From NCBI RefSeq assembly GCF_963422335.1, contig NZ_OY729424.1:5332001-5396000 (forward strand): DNA of 64,000 bases, in the 5' to 3' direction. Each line of letters begins with the position of its first letter. Within the stretch, counting starts at the first letter, position 1. This document shows positions 39,915-52,000 of the stretch, piece after piece. Origin of the DNA: an uncultured Roseateles sp. (GTDB lineage: Bacteria; Pseudomonadota; Gammaproteobacteria; Burkholderiales; Burkholderiaceae_C). The position numbers and the translations under genes were made by a program. The notes under the pieces were generated by a model. It was not told the DNA's origin and ran no database searches. It was given only the letters and a program-made list of their open reading frames with translations.

Positions 39915-42194
39915 ATGGGTCTCCGATCATTCGCCGCCGCTCGCCTCCCCGCTGCCTTGTCGGGGCTGCCGGGCCTGCGCGCGCCGCATCCGGATGAGCC
40001 CACCGAGGCCGAGGCCGCCTCCTTCGATGCGCTGACCCACAAGCTCAGCTACCTGAGCAAGGCCGACATCAAGCGGGTGCGCGAGGCCTACAAATTTGCC
40101 GACGAGGCCCATCTGGGCCAATTCCGCGCCAGCGGCCTGCCCTACATCACGCACCCGATCGCCGTGGCCGGCATCTGCGCCGAGTGGCGGCTGGACGTGC
40201 AGGCCATCATGGCCGCGCTGATGCACGATGCGATGGAAGACTGCGGCATCACCAAGGTGGAGCTGATCGAGCGTTTTGGCGCGCCGACGGCCGAGCTGGT
40301 CGATGGCCTGACCAAGCTGGACAAGCTGCAGTTCTCGACCAAGGAGGAGTCGCAGGCCGAGTCCTTCCGCAAGATGCTGCTGGCAATGGCGCGCGATGTG
40401 CGCGTGATCCTGATCAAGCTGGCCGACCGTCTGCACAATATGCGCACGATGGAGTCGATGGCGCCCGAAAAGAGCCGCCGCATCGCCCGCGAGACGCTGG
40501 ACATCTACGCACCCATCGCCCACCGCCTGGGCCTGAACCAGACCTACCGCGAGTTGCAGGGCCTGTCCTTCCAGTACATCTATCCCTGGCGCTTTGCGGC
40601 GCTGACCAAGGCCATCGTCAGCGCGCGCGGCAACCGCCGCGACCTGGTCTCGCGCATCGAGAAAGACGTGCTGCAGGCCCTGGCCCAGGCCAATATCAAG
40701 GTCAAGGTCCACGGCCGCGAGAAGACGCTCTATTCCATCTTCCGCAAGATGAAGGACAAGCACCTGAGCTTTGCCCAGGTCAGCGACATCTTCGGTTTTC
40801 GCATCGTCGTCGAGACCCTGCCCGAGTGCTATCTGGTGCTGGGTGCGCTGCACCAGCTCTACAAGCCGCAGCCGGGCCGTTTCAAGGACTACATTGCCAT
40901 CCCCAAGCCCAATGGCTACCAGTCGCTGCACACCACCCTGGTGAGCCCGGTGGGCACGCCGGTGGAGTTCCAGATCCGCACCGTGGCCATGCACAGCGTG
41001 GCCGAGCAGGGCATTGCCGCGCACTGGCTGTACAAGGTCGACGAGGCCGGCATCTCCGAGGCCCAGCGCATGGGCTCGCGCTGGCTGCAATCGCTGGTCG
41101 ACATCCAGGACGAAACCCGCGACTCCAGCGAGTTCCTGGAGCACGTCAAGATCGACCTGTTCCCCGACGCGGTCTATGTGTTCACGCCCAAGTCCAAGAT
41201 CCTGGCCCTGCCGCGCGGCGCCACACCGGTGGACTTTGCCTATGCCATCCACTCCGACGTGGGTGACCATTGCGTTGCCGCCCAGGTCAATGGCGAGCCG
41301 GTGCCGCTGCGTACCGAACTGCGCAGCGGTGATGTGGTCAGCGTGGTCACGGCCAGCGGCGCAAGGCCCAATCCGGCCTGGCTGAGCTTTGTGCGCACCG
41401 GCCGGGCGCGCTCGAAGATCCGCCACTTCCTGAAAACGCTGGAAGACGACGAATCGCGCGACCTGGGTGAGAAGATGCTGGCCCAGGCCCTGCGTGCCGA
41501 AGGCCTCGGCCTGCCCAGCCTGGACCCCGACGACGCCAAGGCGAATTCGATATGGCAACAGCTGACGCGCTGGAGCGGCAACCGCCATGCCGACGAACTG
41601 ATGGTGCAGATCTCGCAGGGGCGCAAGATTGCCTCCATCGTCGCCAAGCAGCTGGCGCGGCTGATGGGCGAGCAGGGTGCCAAGCCTGACGCGGTGACGC
41701 TGACCCTGGGCCGCTACGCCCAGGACGACGCGGTGCCCAAGCAGAGTCTGGTCAGCATCGACGGCAGCGAAAGCGCCTCGGTGCAGCTCGCACCCTGCTG
41801 CCACCCGATTCCCGGCGACGAGATTACCGGCTATCTGGGCCGCGGCGAGGGCCTGATCGTGCACACCCAGGAATGCGGCGTCGGCCGGCGCCTGCTGCAA
41901 CGCGACAGCGAACACTGGATCAAGGTCGCCTGGGCCGAGGAGCTGACCCGCCCGTTCGAGGCCGCCATCGGCGTGCTGCTGAGCAACGGCAAGGGCGTGC
42001 TGGCCCAGGTGGCGGCGGCGGTCAGTGCGGCCGAGGCCGACATCAGCCATATCGCCATGGGCGACGACGCCCAGGGCGAGACGGTGGAGCTGAAGCTGCT
42101 GCTGAGCGTGCGCGACCGCCTGCACCTGGCCGAGGTGCTGCGCATCCTCAAGCGCAGCCCGTCAACCCGACGGGTCTGGCGTATCAAGCCTTGA
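39915..42194 (+). CDS. spoT: bifunctional (p)ppGpp synthetase/hydrolase
   Basis: A 759-residue Rel/SpoT homologue. The N-terminal HD hydrolase has H80 and H104-D105 (ITHPIAVAGI...ALMHDAMED) plus KLADRLHNMRTM. The synthetase domain contains DIFGFRIVV and GRFKDYIAIPKPNGYQSLHTT; the RFKD sequence is that of bifunctional enzymes rather than the acidic one of synthetase-only RelA. TGS (YVFTPKSKILALPRGATPVDFAY), a helical region, a Cys-containing LAPCCHPIPGDEI zinc-finger-like block and a C-terminal ACT domain follow. Both activities look intact. The stop overlaps the convergent greB by 11 bp. Confidence 0.95.
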   Translation: MGLRSFAAARLPAALSGLPGLRAPHPDEPTEAEAASFDALTHKLSYLSKADIKRVREAYKFADEAHLGQFRASGLPYITHPIAVAGICAEWRLDVQAIMAALMHDAMEDCGITKVELIERFGAPTAELVDGLTKLDKLQFSTKEESQAESFRKMLLAMARDVRVILIKLADRLHNMRTMESMAPEKSRRIARETLDIYAPIAHRLGLNQTYRELQGLSFQYIYPWRFAALTKAIVSARGNRRDLVSRIEKDVLQALAQANIKVKVHGREKTLYSIFRKMKDKHLSFAQVSDIFGFRIVVETLPECYLVLGALHQLYKPQPGRFKDYIAIPKPNGYQSLHTTLVSPVGTPVEFQIRTVAMHSVAEQGIAAHWLYKVDEAGISEAQRMGSRWLQSLVDIQDETRDSSEFLEHVKIDLFPDAVYVFTPKSKILALPRGATPVDFAYAIHSDVGDHCVAAQVNGEPVPLRTELRSGDVVSVVTASGARPNPAWLSFVRTGRARSKIRHFLKTLEDDESRDLGEKMLAQALRAEGLGLPSLDPDDAKANSIWQQLTRWSGNRHADELMVQISQGRKIASIVAKQLARLMGEQGAKPDAVTLTLGRYAQDDAVPKQSLVSIDGSESASVQLAPCCHPIPGDEITGYLGRGEGLIVHTQECGVGRRLLQRDSEHWIKVAWAEELTRPFEAAIGVLLSNGKGVLAQVAAAVSAAEADISHIAMGDDAQGETVELKLLLSVRDRLHLAEVLRILKRSPSTRRVWRIKP

Positions 42195-42744
42195 CCGGTT
42201 CGGGGTAGCGCACCTCCAGCACCTCGATCTTCTCGACGCCGCCGGGCGTCATCAGCTGCACTTCGTCGCCCTCCCGCGCCTTCAGCAGCGCGCGCGCAAT
42301 CGGTGCGATCCAGCTGACCTCGCCCTTCAGGCTGTCGGACTCGTCAATGCCCTTGATGGTGATGGTCCGCTCCTCGCCGCGGGCGTTGGCATAGGTCACC
42401 GTGGCGCCGAAGAACACCTGGTCGCTGCCATGGTGGGCGGACGGATCGGCCACCTCGGCCACATCGAGCCGTTTGGTGAGGAAGCGGATCCGCCGGTCGA
42501 TCTCGCGCAGGCGCTTTTTTCCGTAGAGATAGTCACCGTTCTCGGAGCGATCGCCATTCTTGGCTGCCCATGACACCACTTCGACGATCTTGGGCCGCTC
42601 CACGTCGAGCAATTGCATGAACTCGGCGCGCAGGTCGGCATAGCCCTTGGGCGTCATGTAGTTGCGCGTGCCGGGGGGAATGGCTGGCAGGGCCATGTCC
42701 TCGTCGTCGTCGCTGTCGCTCTCTTTGGTGAAGGCCTTGCTCAT
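42184..42744 (-). CDS. greB: transcription elongation factor GreB
   Basis: A 186-residue GreA/GreB factor that restarts backtracked RNA polymerase. The coiled coil carries the tip acidic residues in AAKNGDRSENGDYLYGKKRLREID (D and E of GDRSEN), and the C-terminal FKBP-like domain ends with TPGGVEKIEVLEVRYPEPVKA. GreB is favoured over GreA by the basic-rich NYMTPKGYADLRAEF opening and the spoT neighbour. The ATG at 42744 (MSKAFTKESDSDDDED) is chosen; the acidic Ser/Asp tract just behind it is typical of betaproteobacterial GreB. Confidence 0.94.
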   Translation of the reverse strand: MSKAFTKESDSDDDEDMALPAIPPGTRNYMTPKGYADLRAEFMQLLDVERPKIVEVVSWAAKNGDRSENGDYLYGKKRLREIDRRIRFLTKRLDVAEVADPSAHHGSDQVFFGATVTYANARGEERTITIKGIDESDSLKGEVSWIAPIARALLKAREGDEVQLMTPGGVEKIEVLEVRYPEPVKA

Positions 42745-43072
42745 GGCTGTAATGGTTGCGGGCGTCAAGCGCCACAGGTGCCGCGCTCGATGGCGCCGGG
42801 AGCCAGACTGTGACACAGCGGCCGACCACCCCCCGAAACGAGGGGTGAGGCAGATACCCACTCATCCCTAACCCGTGGGATGGCTGCCCCCCTACCCCCT
42901 GGTTACAACCCCTAGAGCTTCTGACACAAGCTGGTGCTCCCCTGCGGATTCCCAGCGCGCCGGAGGTCCGAAGACAGCAGGTACCGACCGGTAGTTCGAG
43001 AACCGCAAGCCCATTCAGCGACACGCAGAGCATTTGCCAGCGCAAATGGCTCCGGCCCAAGAGGAGTCCAGC
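42745..43072. other. 328-bp intergenic region between greB and the giant gene
   Basis: No gene is seen. It holds the promoters of both divergent genes. Visible items: a short hairpin ACCCC/GGGGT (42828-42846), a pyrimidine-rich tract with CCCTA at 42866, 42890 and 42910 (24 and 20 bp apart), and a GAGGAG ribosome site (43061-43066) for the giant gene. No clear sigma-70 promoter or riboswitch was recognised. Confidence 0.6.
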
Positions 43073-46000
43073 ATGAAAGCCTACACACAAGACCGCGTCA
43101 ACACCTACTACAACAGCACCCAGGACGACCCGGCAGTGGCTGCGCTCAAGGGCGCCAGCGGTGGCTATGTGGTGACCTGGAGCAGCAACGGCCAGGACGG
43201 CAGCGGCAACGGTGTGTTTGCGCAGCGCTTCAGCGCCAGCGGCGTGGCCCTGGGTCCGGAGTTCCGCGTCAACAGCAACACCGGCAGCAGCCAGCAGGAA
43301 TCCAGCGTGATCGGCCTGTCGGATGGCAGCTTCGTGGTCAGCTGGGTGGACCAATCCGGCATCGACGGCAGCAGCTATGGGGTCTATGCCCGCCACTTCG
43401 ACGCCAGCGGCACGCCGCTGGGCAGCGACTTCCGCGTCAACACCTTCACCACCAACGACCAGGGCCAGCCCAGCATGGCCAGCTACAGCGGCGGCTATGT
43501 CGTGACCTGGTATTCCAACGGGGAGGACGGCAGCAGCCACGGGGTCTACACCCAGCGCTACGACAATGCCGGCGTGGCCCAGGGGGCGGAAACCCGCGTC
43601 AACACCACCACCGCCGGCGCCCAGTACGAGCCCGATGTCTCGGCCCGCGCCGATGGCAGCTATGTGGTGGTCTGGCGCTCGGACAGCCAGGACGGCAGCG
43701 GCGCCGGCGTCTACGCCCAGCGCTTCACCTCGGCCGGCGCCGCCGCCGGCGCCGAATTCCGTGTCAACACCACCACGGTCAACAACCAGTACGAGCCGCG
43801 CGTGGCTGCGCTCAGCGACGGCAGCTTCGTGGTCGTCTGGCGTGACGATGGCGGGCAGGACGGCAGCGGCAACACCGTGTTCGCCCAGCGCTACGACGCC
43901 TCGGGCGGCGCCCTGGGCGCGCAGTTCCGTATCAATGAATCGACCACCGGCAGCCAGTACCAGGCCGACGTCGAGGCGCTGTCGGGCGGCGGCTTCGTCG
44001 TGACCTGGTACAGCGACTACTACGGCCTGGACGGCAACACCAGCTATGCCGACAGCTACGTCCGCGAGTACAGCAATGCCGGCGTGCCCGCGGGCGGCGA
44101 GATCCGCGTCAACAACCCCAACAACAGCGCTCAGCACAATCCGGCCATCGCCGATCTCGGCGCCGGCAACTACGTCGTGGTGTTCGCCGACGACAGCGGG
44201 GCCGATGGCAGTGGCACCGGTGTCTACCAGCAGATCTTCGGCAACCCGGCCACCCTGCCGCGCCAGGCAGACCCGACGCTGGGTGACTTCGGCGGCACCC
44301 AGAATTTTGGCGAAAACGCCGTCAATGCCGCGCCGCAGATCCTGGACCCCGCCGTCAGCCTGGCCGATCTGGACTCGGCCAACTTCGGTGGCGGCCGCAT
44401 CAACCTGTTCTACCTGAGCGGCGCTTCGGCCGAGGACCAGCTGACCGTGGTCAGCCAGGGCAATCTGCCCGGCCAGATCGGCCTGGCCGGCAATGTGGTC
44501 AGCTTTGGCGGCCTGCAGATCGGCACCCTGAGCGGCGGCTTGAACGGCGCCAATCTGACGATAGACCTGACTGCCAATGCCACCGTCGAGGCCGTCGAGG
44601 AGTTGATACAGCGCCTGGGCTACAGCAACACCAGCAGCAGCCCCAACGCCACGCGCACGCTGAGCATCCGCGTCGAGGATGGCGACGGTGGCTCCGGCGC
44701 CGGCGGCCTCATCACCGTGAATGTGGCCAAGGAACTGGATGGCACCCCGCTGGCCTTTGGCGAGGAAACCGTCAACACCTATCTGGCCAACCAGCAGAGC
44801 GATCCTGAGACTGCCGTGCTCGGCGACGGCAGCTATGTGACGGTCTGGGCGTCCACCGGCCAGGACAATGGCGGCAGCGACGGCATCTACGGCCAGCGCT
44901 TCAGCCCCTCGGGCGTGGCCATGGGCCCCGAATTCCGTGCCAACACGACCACCGCCGGCGACCAGAACTATGCCCATGTGGCGGCCCTGTCCAATGGCGG
45001 CTATGTGATCACCTGGCAGGACAGCAACAGCACCGACGGCAGCGGCTGGGGCGTGTTCGGCCAGCGCTTCGACGCCTCGGGCTCGGCCCAGGGCGCCAAC
45101 TTCATCGTCAACACCGTCACCAACGGCACCCAGTACCACGACGCCGTGGCGGGCTACTCCGGCGGCTTTGCCGTGGTCTGGTCGGCCGACACCAACAACC
45201 CCGGCAGCAACGGCCAGGACATCTACATCAAGCGCTTCGACAACAGTGGCAATGTCGTCACCGCCGAGACGCGCGTCAGCACCACCCCAGGCACGCCCGC
45301 CAATGCCCAGGCTGGCCAACAGTACGCCCCCGATATCGCCGCCTTTGCCAACGGCAATCTGGTCATCGTCTGGCAGGACCAGAGCAGCAACGACAGCAGT
45401 GGCTACGGCGTCTACGGCCGCCGCTATGACGCCGCCGCCGGCACCTTCTCCGACACCTTCCTGGTCAACACCACCACCTCGGGCAACCAGTACGAGCCCA
45501 GCGTGGCCACCCTGGCCGATGGCGGCTTCATCGTCGTCTGGCGCGACGACAGCCTGGACGGGTCGAGCGCCGCCGTGATCGCCCAGCGCTATGACAGCTC
45601 CGGGGTCAAGGCCGGAGCCGAGTTCCTTGTCAACGAATCCACCATCGGCGGCCAGTACATGCCGGCCGTCACCGGCCTGTCCACCGGCGGCTTCGTCGTC
45701 ACCTGGTACAACGACAACTACGACCTCTCCGGCAGCGGCACCACCAGCGATGTCTACATCCGCGAGTTCGATGCCAACGGCCTGGCCATCGACGGCCAGC
45801 GCAAGCTGGTCTCGGGCTCCAACAGCACCGAGTACCAGCCGGCCATCGCCGACCTGGGCAATGGCAACTATGTGGTCAGCTATTCCGACTACAACAATGG
45901 CGCTGGTGGCAACAACACCTATGACATCGTGCAGCAGCTCTTCGGCCCTGCGACCGAGCTGCCGCGCCAGGCCAACCCGGATCTGGGTGACTTCACCGGC

Positions 46001-49000
46001 ACGGTGACTTTTGGCGAGAACACGGTCAATGCCGGCCCGCAAGTCATCGATGCCGCCGTCAGCCTGGTCGATGTCGACTCGACCAACTTCAATGGCGGAC
46101 GACTGGATCTCTACTACGTCGTCGGCGGTGGCAGCCAAAACCAGCTGAGCGTGCTGAGCCAGGGCAATGGCGCAGGCCAGATCGCCGTGGCCGGCAACGT
46201 CGTCAGCTATGGCGGCGTGGCCATCGGCCTGATCAGCGCCAGCAGCAACGGCGCCAATGGCAGCAATCTGCGCATCGACTTCAACAGCAACGCGGCAACA
46301 CCGGATGCCGTCGAGGCGCTGATACAGCGCCTGGCCTATGCCAACAACAGCAGCAGCCCGGACACCACACGAGGCCTGGCCCTGCGGGTGAGCGATGGCG
46401 ACGGCGGCTCCAGCACGCCGAATCTGATCACGATCAACATCACACCCGATGTTGACGGTGCGCCTGTGGCCTACGGTGAGCAGCCCGTCAACACCTATCT
46501 GGCCAACCAGCAGAGCGATCCTGAGACTGCCGTGCTCGGCGACGGCAGCTATGTGACGGTCTGGGCGTCCACCGGCCAGGACAACGGCAGCAGCGACGGC
46601 ATCTACGGCCAGCGCTTCAGCCCCTCGGGCGTGGCCATAGGCCCCGAATTCCGTGCCAACACGACCACCGCCGGCGACCAGAACTATGCCCATGTGGCGG
46701 CCCTGTCCAATGGCGGCTATGTGATCACCTGGCAGGACAGCAACAGCACCGACGGCAGCGGCTGGGGCGTGTTCGGCCAGCGCTTCGACGCCTCAGGCTC
46801 GGCCCAGGGCGCCAACTTCATCGTCAACACCGTCACCAACGGCACCCAGTACCACGACGCCGTGGCGGGCTACTCCGGCGGCTTTGCCGTGGTCTGGTCG
46901 GCCGACACCAACAACCCCGGCAGCAACGGCCAGGACATCTACATCAAGCGCTTCGACAACAGTGGCAATGTCGTCACCGCCGAGACGCGCGTCAGCACCA
47001 CCCCAGGCACGCCCGCCAATGCCCAGGCTGGCCATCAGTACGCCCCCGATATCGCCGCCTTTGCCAACGGCAATCTGGTCATCGTCTGGCAGGACCAGAG
47101 CAGCAGCGACGGCAACGGCTACGGCGTCTACGGCCGCCGCTATGACGCCGCCGCCGGCACCTTCTCCGACACCTTCCTGGTCAACACCACCACCTCGGGC
47201 AACCAGTACGAGCCCAGCGTGGCCACCCTGGCCGATGGTGGCTTCATCGTCGTCTGGCGCGACGACAGCCTGGACGGGTCGAGCGCCGCCGTGATCGCCC
47301 AGCGCTATGACAGCTCCGGGGTCAAGGCCGGAGCCGAGTTCCTTGTCAACGAATCCACCATCGGCGGCCAGTACATGCCGGCCGTCACCGGCCTGTCCAC
47401 CGGCGGCTTCGTCGTCACCTGGTACAACGACAACTACGACCTCTCCGGCAGCGGCACCACCAGCGATGTCTACATCCGCGAGTTCGATGCCAACGGCCTG
47501 GCCATCGACGGCCAGCGCAAGCTGGTCTCGGGCTCCAACAGCACCGAGTACCAGCCGGCCATCGCCGACCTGGGCAATGGCAACTATGTGGTCAGCTATT
47601 CCGACTACAACAATGGCGCTGGTGGCAACAACACCTATGACATCGTGCAGCAGCTCTTCGGCCCTGCGACCGAGCTGCCGCGCCAGGCCAACCCGGATCT
47701 GGGTGACTTCACCGGCACGGTGACTTTTGGCGAGAACACGGTCAATGCCGGCCCGCAAGTCATCGATGCCGCCGTCAGCCTGAACGACATCGACTCAAGC
47801 AATCTCAATGGCGGTCGTCTCGACCTCTACTACATCTCGGGCGGCGGCAGCCAGGATCAGCTGAGTGTGCTGAGCCAGGGCAATGGCGCAGGCCAGATCG
47901 CCGTGGCCGGCAACGTCGTCAGCTATGGCGGCGTGGCCATCGGCCTGATCAGCGCCAGCAGCAACGGCGCCAATGGCAGCAATCTGCGCATCGACTTCAA
48001 CAGCAACGCGGCAACACCGGATGCCGTGGAGGCGCTGATCGAACGCCTGGCCTATGCCAACAACAGCGAAAACCCCGACCCGAGCCGTGGCCTGGCCTTG
48101 CGCGTGAGTGACGGCGATGGCGGCACCAGCGCCCCGAATCTGCTGACCATCAATGTGACGCCGGAGGTCGATGGCGCACCGTTGGCCTTCGGCGAAGAAT
48201 CGGTCAATACCTTCCTGGGCAACCAGCAAAGCGATCCCGAAACCGCCGTGCTCGGCGACGGCAGCTATGTGACAGTCTGGGCGTCCACCGGCCAGGACAA
48301 CGGCAGCAGCGACGGCATCTACGGCCAGCGCTTCACAGCCTCCGGCGTGGCCATGGGCCCGGAATTCCGCGTCAATGCGACCACCGCCGGCGACCAGAAC
48401 TATGCCCATGTGGCGGCCCTGTCCAATGGCGGCTACGTGATCACCTGGCAGGACAGCAACAGCACCGACGGCAGCGGCTGGGGTGTGTTCGGCCAGCGCT
48501 TCGACGCCTCGGGCTCGGCCCAGGGCGCCAACTTCATCGTCAACACCGTCACCAACGGTTCGCAGTACCACGATGCTGTGGCGGGCTACAGCGGTGGCTT
48601 TGCCGTGGTCTGGTCGGCCGACACCAACAACCCCGGCAGCAACGGCCAGGACATCTACATCAAGCGCTTCGACAACAGTGGCAATGTCGTCACCGCCGAA
48701 ACGCGCGTCAGCACCATGCCCGGTGCACCTGCGAATGCCCAGACTGGCGGCCAGTACCTGCCGGATGTGGCGGCCTATGCCAACGGCAATCTGGTCATCG
48801 TCTGGCAGGACCAGAGCAGCAGCGACGGCAACGGCTACGGCGTCTACGGCCGCCGCTATGACGCCGCCGCCGGCACCTTCTCCGACACCTTCCTGGTCAA
48901 CACCACCACCTCGGGCAACCAGTACGAGCCCAGCGTGGCCACCCTGGCCGATGGTGGCTTCATCGTCGTCTGGCGCGACGACAGCCTGGACGGGTCGAGC

Positions 49001-52000
49001 GCCGCCGTGATCGCCCAGCGCTATGACAGCTCAGGCGTCAAGGCCGGAGCCGAGTTCCTTGTCAACGAATCCACCATCGGCGGCCAGTACATGCCGGCCG
49101 TCACCGGCCTGTCCACCGGCGGCTTCGTCGTCACCTGGTACAACGACAACTACGACGTTTCCGGCAGCGGCACCACCAGCGATGTCTACATCCGCGAGTT
49201 CAATGCCAGCGGCCTGGCCATCGACGGCCAGCGCAAGCTGGTCTCAGGCTCCAACAGCACCGAGTACCAGCCGGCCATCGCCGACCTGGGCAATGGCAAC
49301 TATGTGGTCAGCTACGCCGACTACAACAATGCCCCCGGTGGCAGCAACACCTACGACATCGTGCAGCAGCTCTTCGGCTCTGCAGCCGAACTGCCGCGCC
49401 AGGCCAACCCGGCGCTCGATGATCTGCGCGCCACCCGCACGCTGAGCCAGGCCGAGGCCATCACCGCACAGCTGATCGACGCCGATCTGAATGTCAGCGA
49501 TGCCGACTCCGCCAACTTCGATGTGGGCCGGCTGCTGGTCTACGTCACCTCGGGCGCCTCGGCCAACGACACCCTGTCGGTGCGTTCCTTCGCCGCGCCG
49601 CTGGCGGGCCAGCTCAATCTGAACGGCGGCAATCTCTACTACGGCGGCACCGCGCCCGGCAATCTGGTCGGCACCGTCAGCGGTGGCACCGGCGACACGC
49701 CACTGTCCATCGTCTTCAATGCCAGCGTCACGCCGGCCCTGGCCCGCGTCGTGGCCGAGAACATTACCTACCAGTACAACGCCGGCTCCGCGCCGGTGGG
49801 CAGCCGCACGATCGCCTACCGGTTGTTCGACGGCGATGGCGGCGCCTCGGCCGCGCAATCGGTGACGCTGAGCATCGCTGCTTCGGCACCGGCAGCGGTG
49901 CTGGCGCTGAGCGACCTCGAAAGCTCGCTGACCCTGAGCGAGACCTCGGCACAGCAGGGCGCGCTGATCGACAACGCCGTCCAGCTCGACTCCGGCGCCG
50001 CCGGTTTCAACGGCGGCACCTTGACGGTGAGCTACTCCGCTAACGGGCGCGTGGATGACCAGCTGTCCATCGTCAACCAGGGCAGCGGCAGCGGCCAGGT
50101 CGGCTTTGCGGGCGGCAATGTCAGCTACGAAGGCGTGCTGATCGGCACCAGCACGGGTGGTAGCAATGGCAGCAATCTGGTCGTGACCTTCAATGCGTCG
50201 GCCACCGCCGATGCGATCGAGCACGTGATCGAGGACCTGCGGTACCAGACCAGCAGCGACGGCCCGCTGGCCAGCCGCACCGTACAGATCCAGGTGCGCG
50301 ACGCCGCCGCGGCCACTACGGCACAAAGCATCGTCATCAACATCACGCCCGAGCTGGACGGCGCCTCGCCGCTGTTCGGCGAGCAGCAGGTCAACACCTA
50401 CACCGCCAGTGATCAGGAAGTGCCGCGCGTGGCCACGCTGGAAGGCGTGAACGCCGGGGCCTATGTGGTGGTGTGGCGCTCCAACGGTGAAGATGGCAGC
50501 GGCTATGGCGTGTTCGGTCAGCGCTACACCGCCAGCGGCGTGCCCGACGGCACCGAGTTCCAGATCAACAGCCTGAGTGCGGCCGCTCAGCAAGACCCGC
50601 AGGTGGCCTCGCTGAGCAATGGCGGCTTTGTGGTGGCCTGGCGCAGCGAAGCGCAGGACGGCAGCGGCGGCGGCATCTATGTGCAGCGCTACGGCGCCGA
50701 TGGCAGCCCGGTCGGCGCCGAGTTCCGTGCCAACACCACCACCAGCAGCGACCAGACCCATGCCACCGTGCTGGGCCTGGCGGATGGCGGTTTCATCGTC
50801 GCCTGGGCCAGCCAGAGCCAGGACACCAGCGGCTATGGCGTGTTCGGCCAGCGCTATGACGCCGCCGGTGCACCGGCGGGCGCCGAGTTCCAGATCAACA
50901 CCTATCTGCCCAGCGACCAGTACACGCCGGCCCTGTCCGCGCTGAAAGACGATCCGTCGACGGCAGGCACCAACGAAACCGGCTTCGTCGCAGTCTGGAT
51001 GTCCTACGGGCAGGACGGCAGCGTATGGGGCGTCTACGGCCAGCGTTTCGACGCAGTCGGCGCCAAGGTCGGTGCCGAGTTCAAGGCCAACACGACCACC
51101 GCCAACAGCCAGACCTCACCGGACGTGACGACGCTGGCCAATGGCGACTTCGTCGTCGTCTGGAGCGATGACTCGACCTCCAGCATCCGCGGCCAGCGCT
51201 ACACCGCGGGCGGTGTGGCCGTCGGCGTCGAATTCACCGCCTCCACCGTCGACTACGACACCAACAGCGGCGCTTCCCCGCACGTGGCGGCGCTGGGCAA
51301 CGGCGGCTTCGTCGTCAGCTGGTATGGCTATTCCAGCCCCACGGACGGCGACTGGGGCGTCTATGCCCAGCAGTATGACGCCGCCGGCAACAAGGTCGAC
51401 GGCCCGCTGCAGCTCAACAGCTACACCAATTCGACGCAGCAGTACGCCGACGTCACCGGTCTGGGCGGCAGCAATTTCGTGGCCGTCTGGCAGTCCTATT
51501 CCGAAGAGTCCGGCAGCCCGAGCACCTACGGCGTCTTCAGCCAGATCTATGGTATCCCGGGCAGCATCGTGCGCCAGGAGTCGCCTCAGTTGCTGGATCT
51601 GGAGGCTTCGGTCAGCTACCTGGAAAACACGGTCAATGCGGCGCCGCAAATCATCGACCCCGGCGTGCGCGTGATCGACAGCGACTCGGCCAACTTCGCG
51701 GGCGGCAAGCTGATCGTCAGCGTCATCAACGGCTATGGTGCGGGCCAGGGCTTCGACCCCTCGGCCCCGAATCAGGACCATTTCTCGGTCCGCGACCAGG
51801 GCAATGGCGCGACCCAGATCGGCTTCGACGGCAACACCGTGCGCTATGGCGGCGTGGCCATAGGCACGGTGCTCACCAACGGCCAGAACGGCGCCGACCT
51901 GGTGCTGCAATGGAATGCCAACGCCACACCCACCGCCGTGGAAGCGGTGGTGGAGAACCTGACCTACCGCAACAGCTCCAGCAATCCGGTCGCCTCGCGC

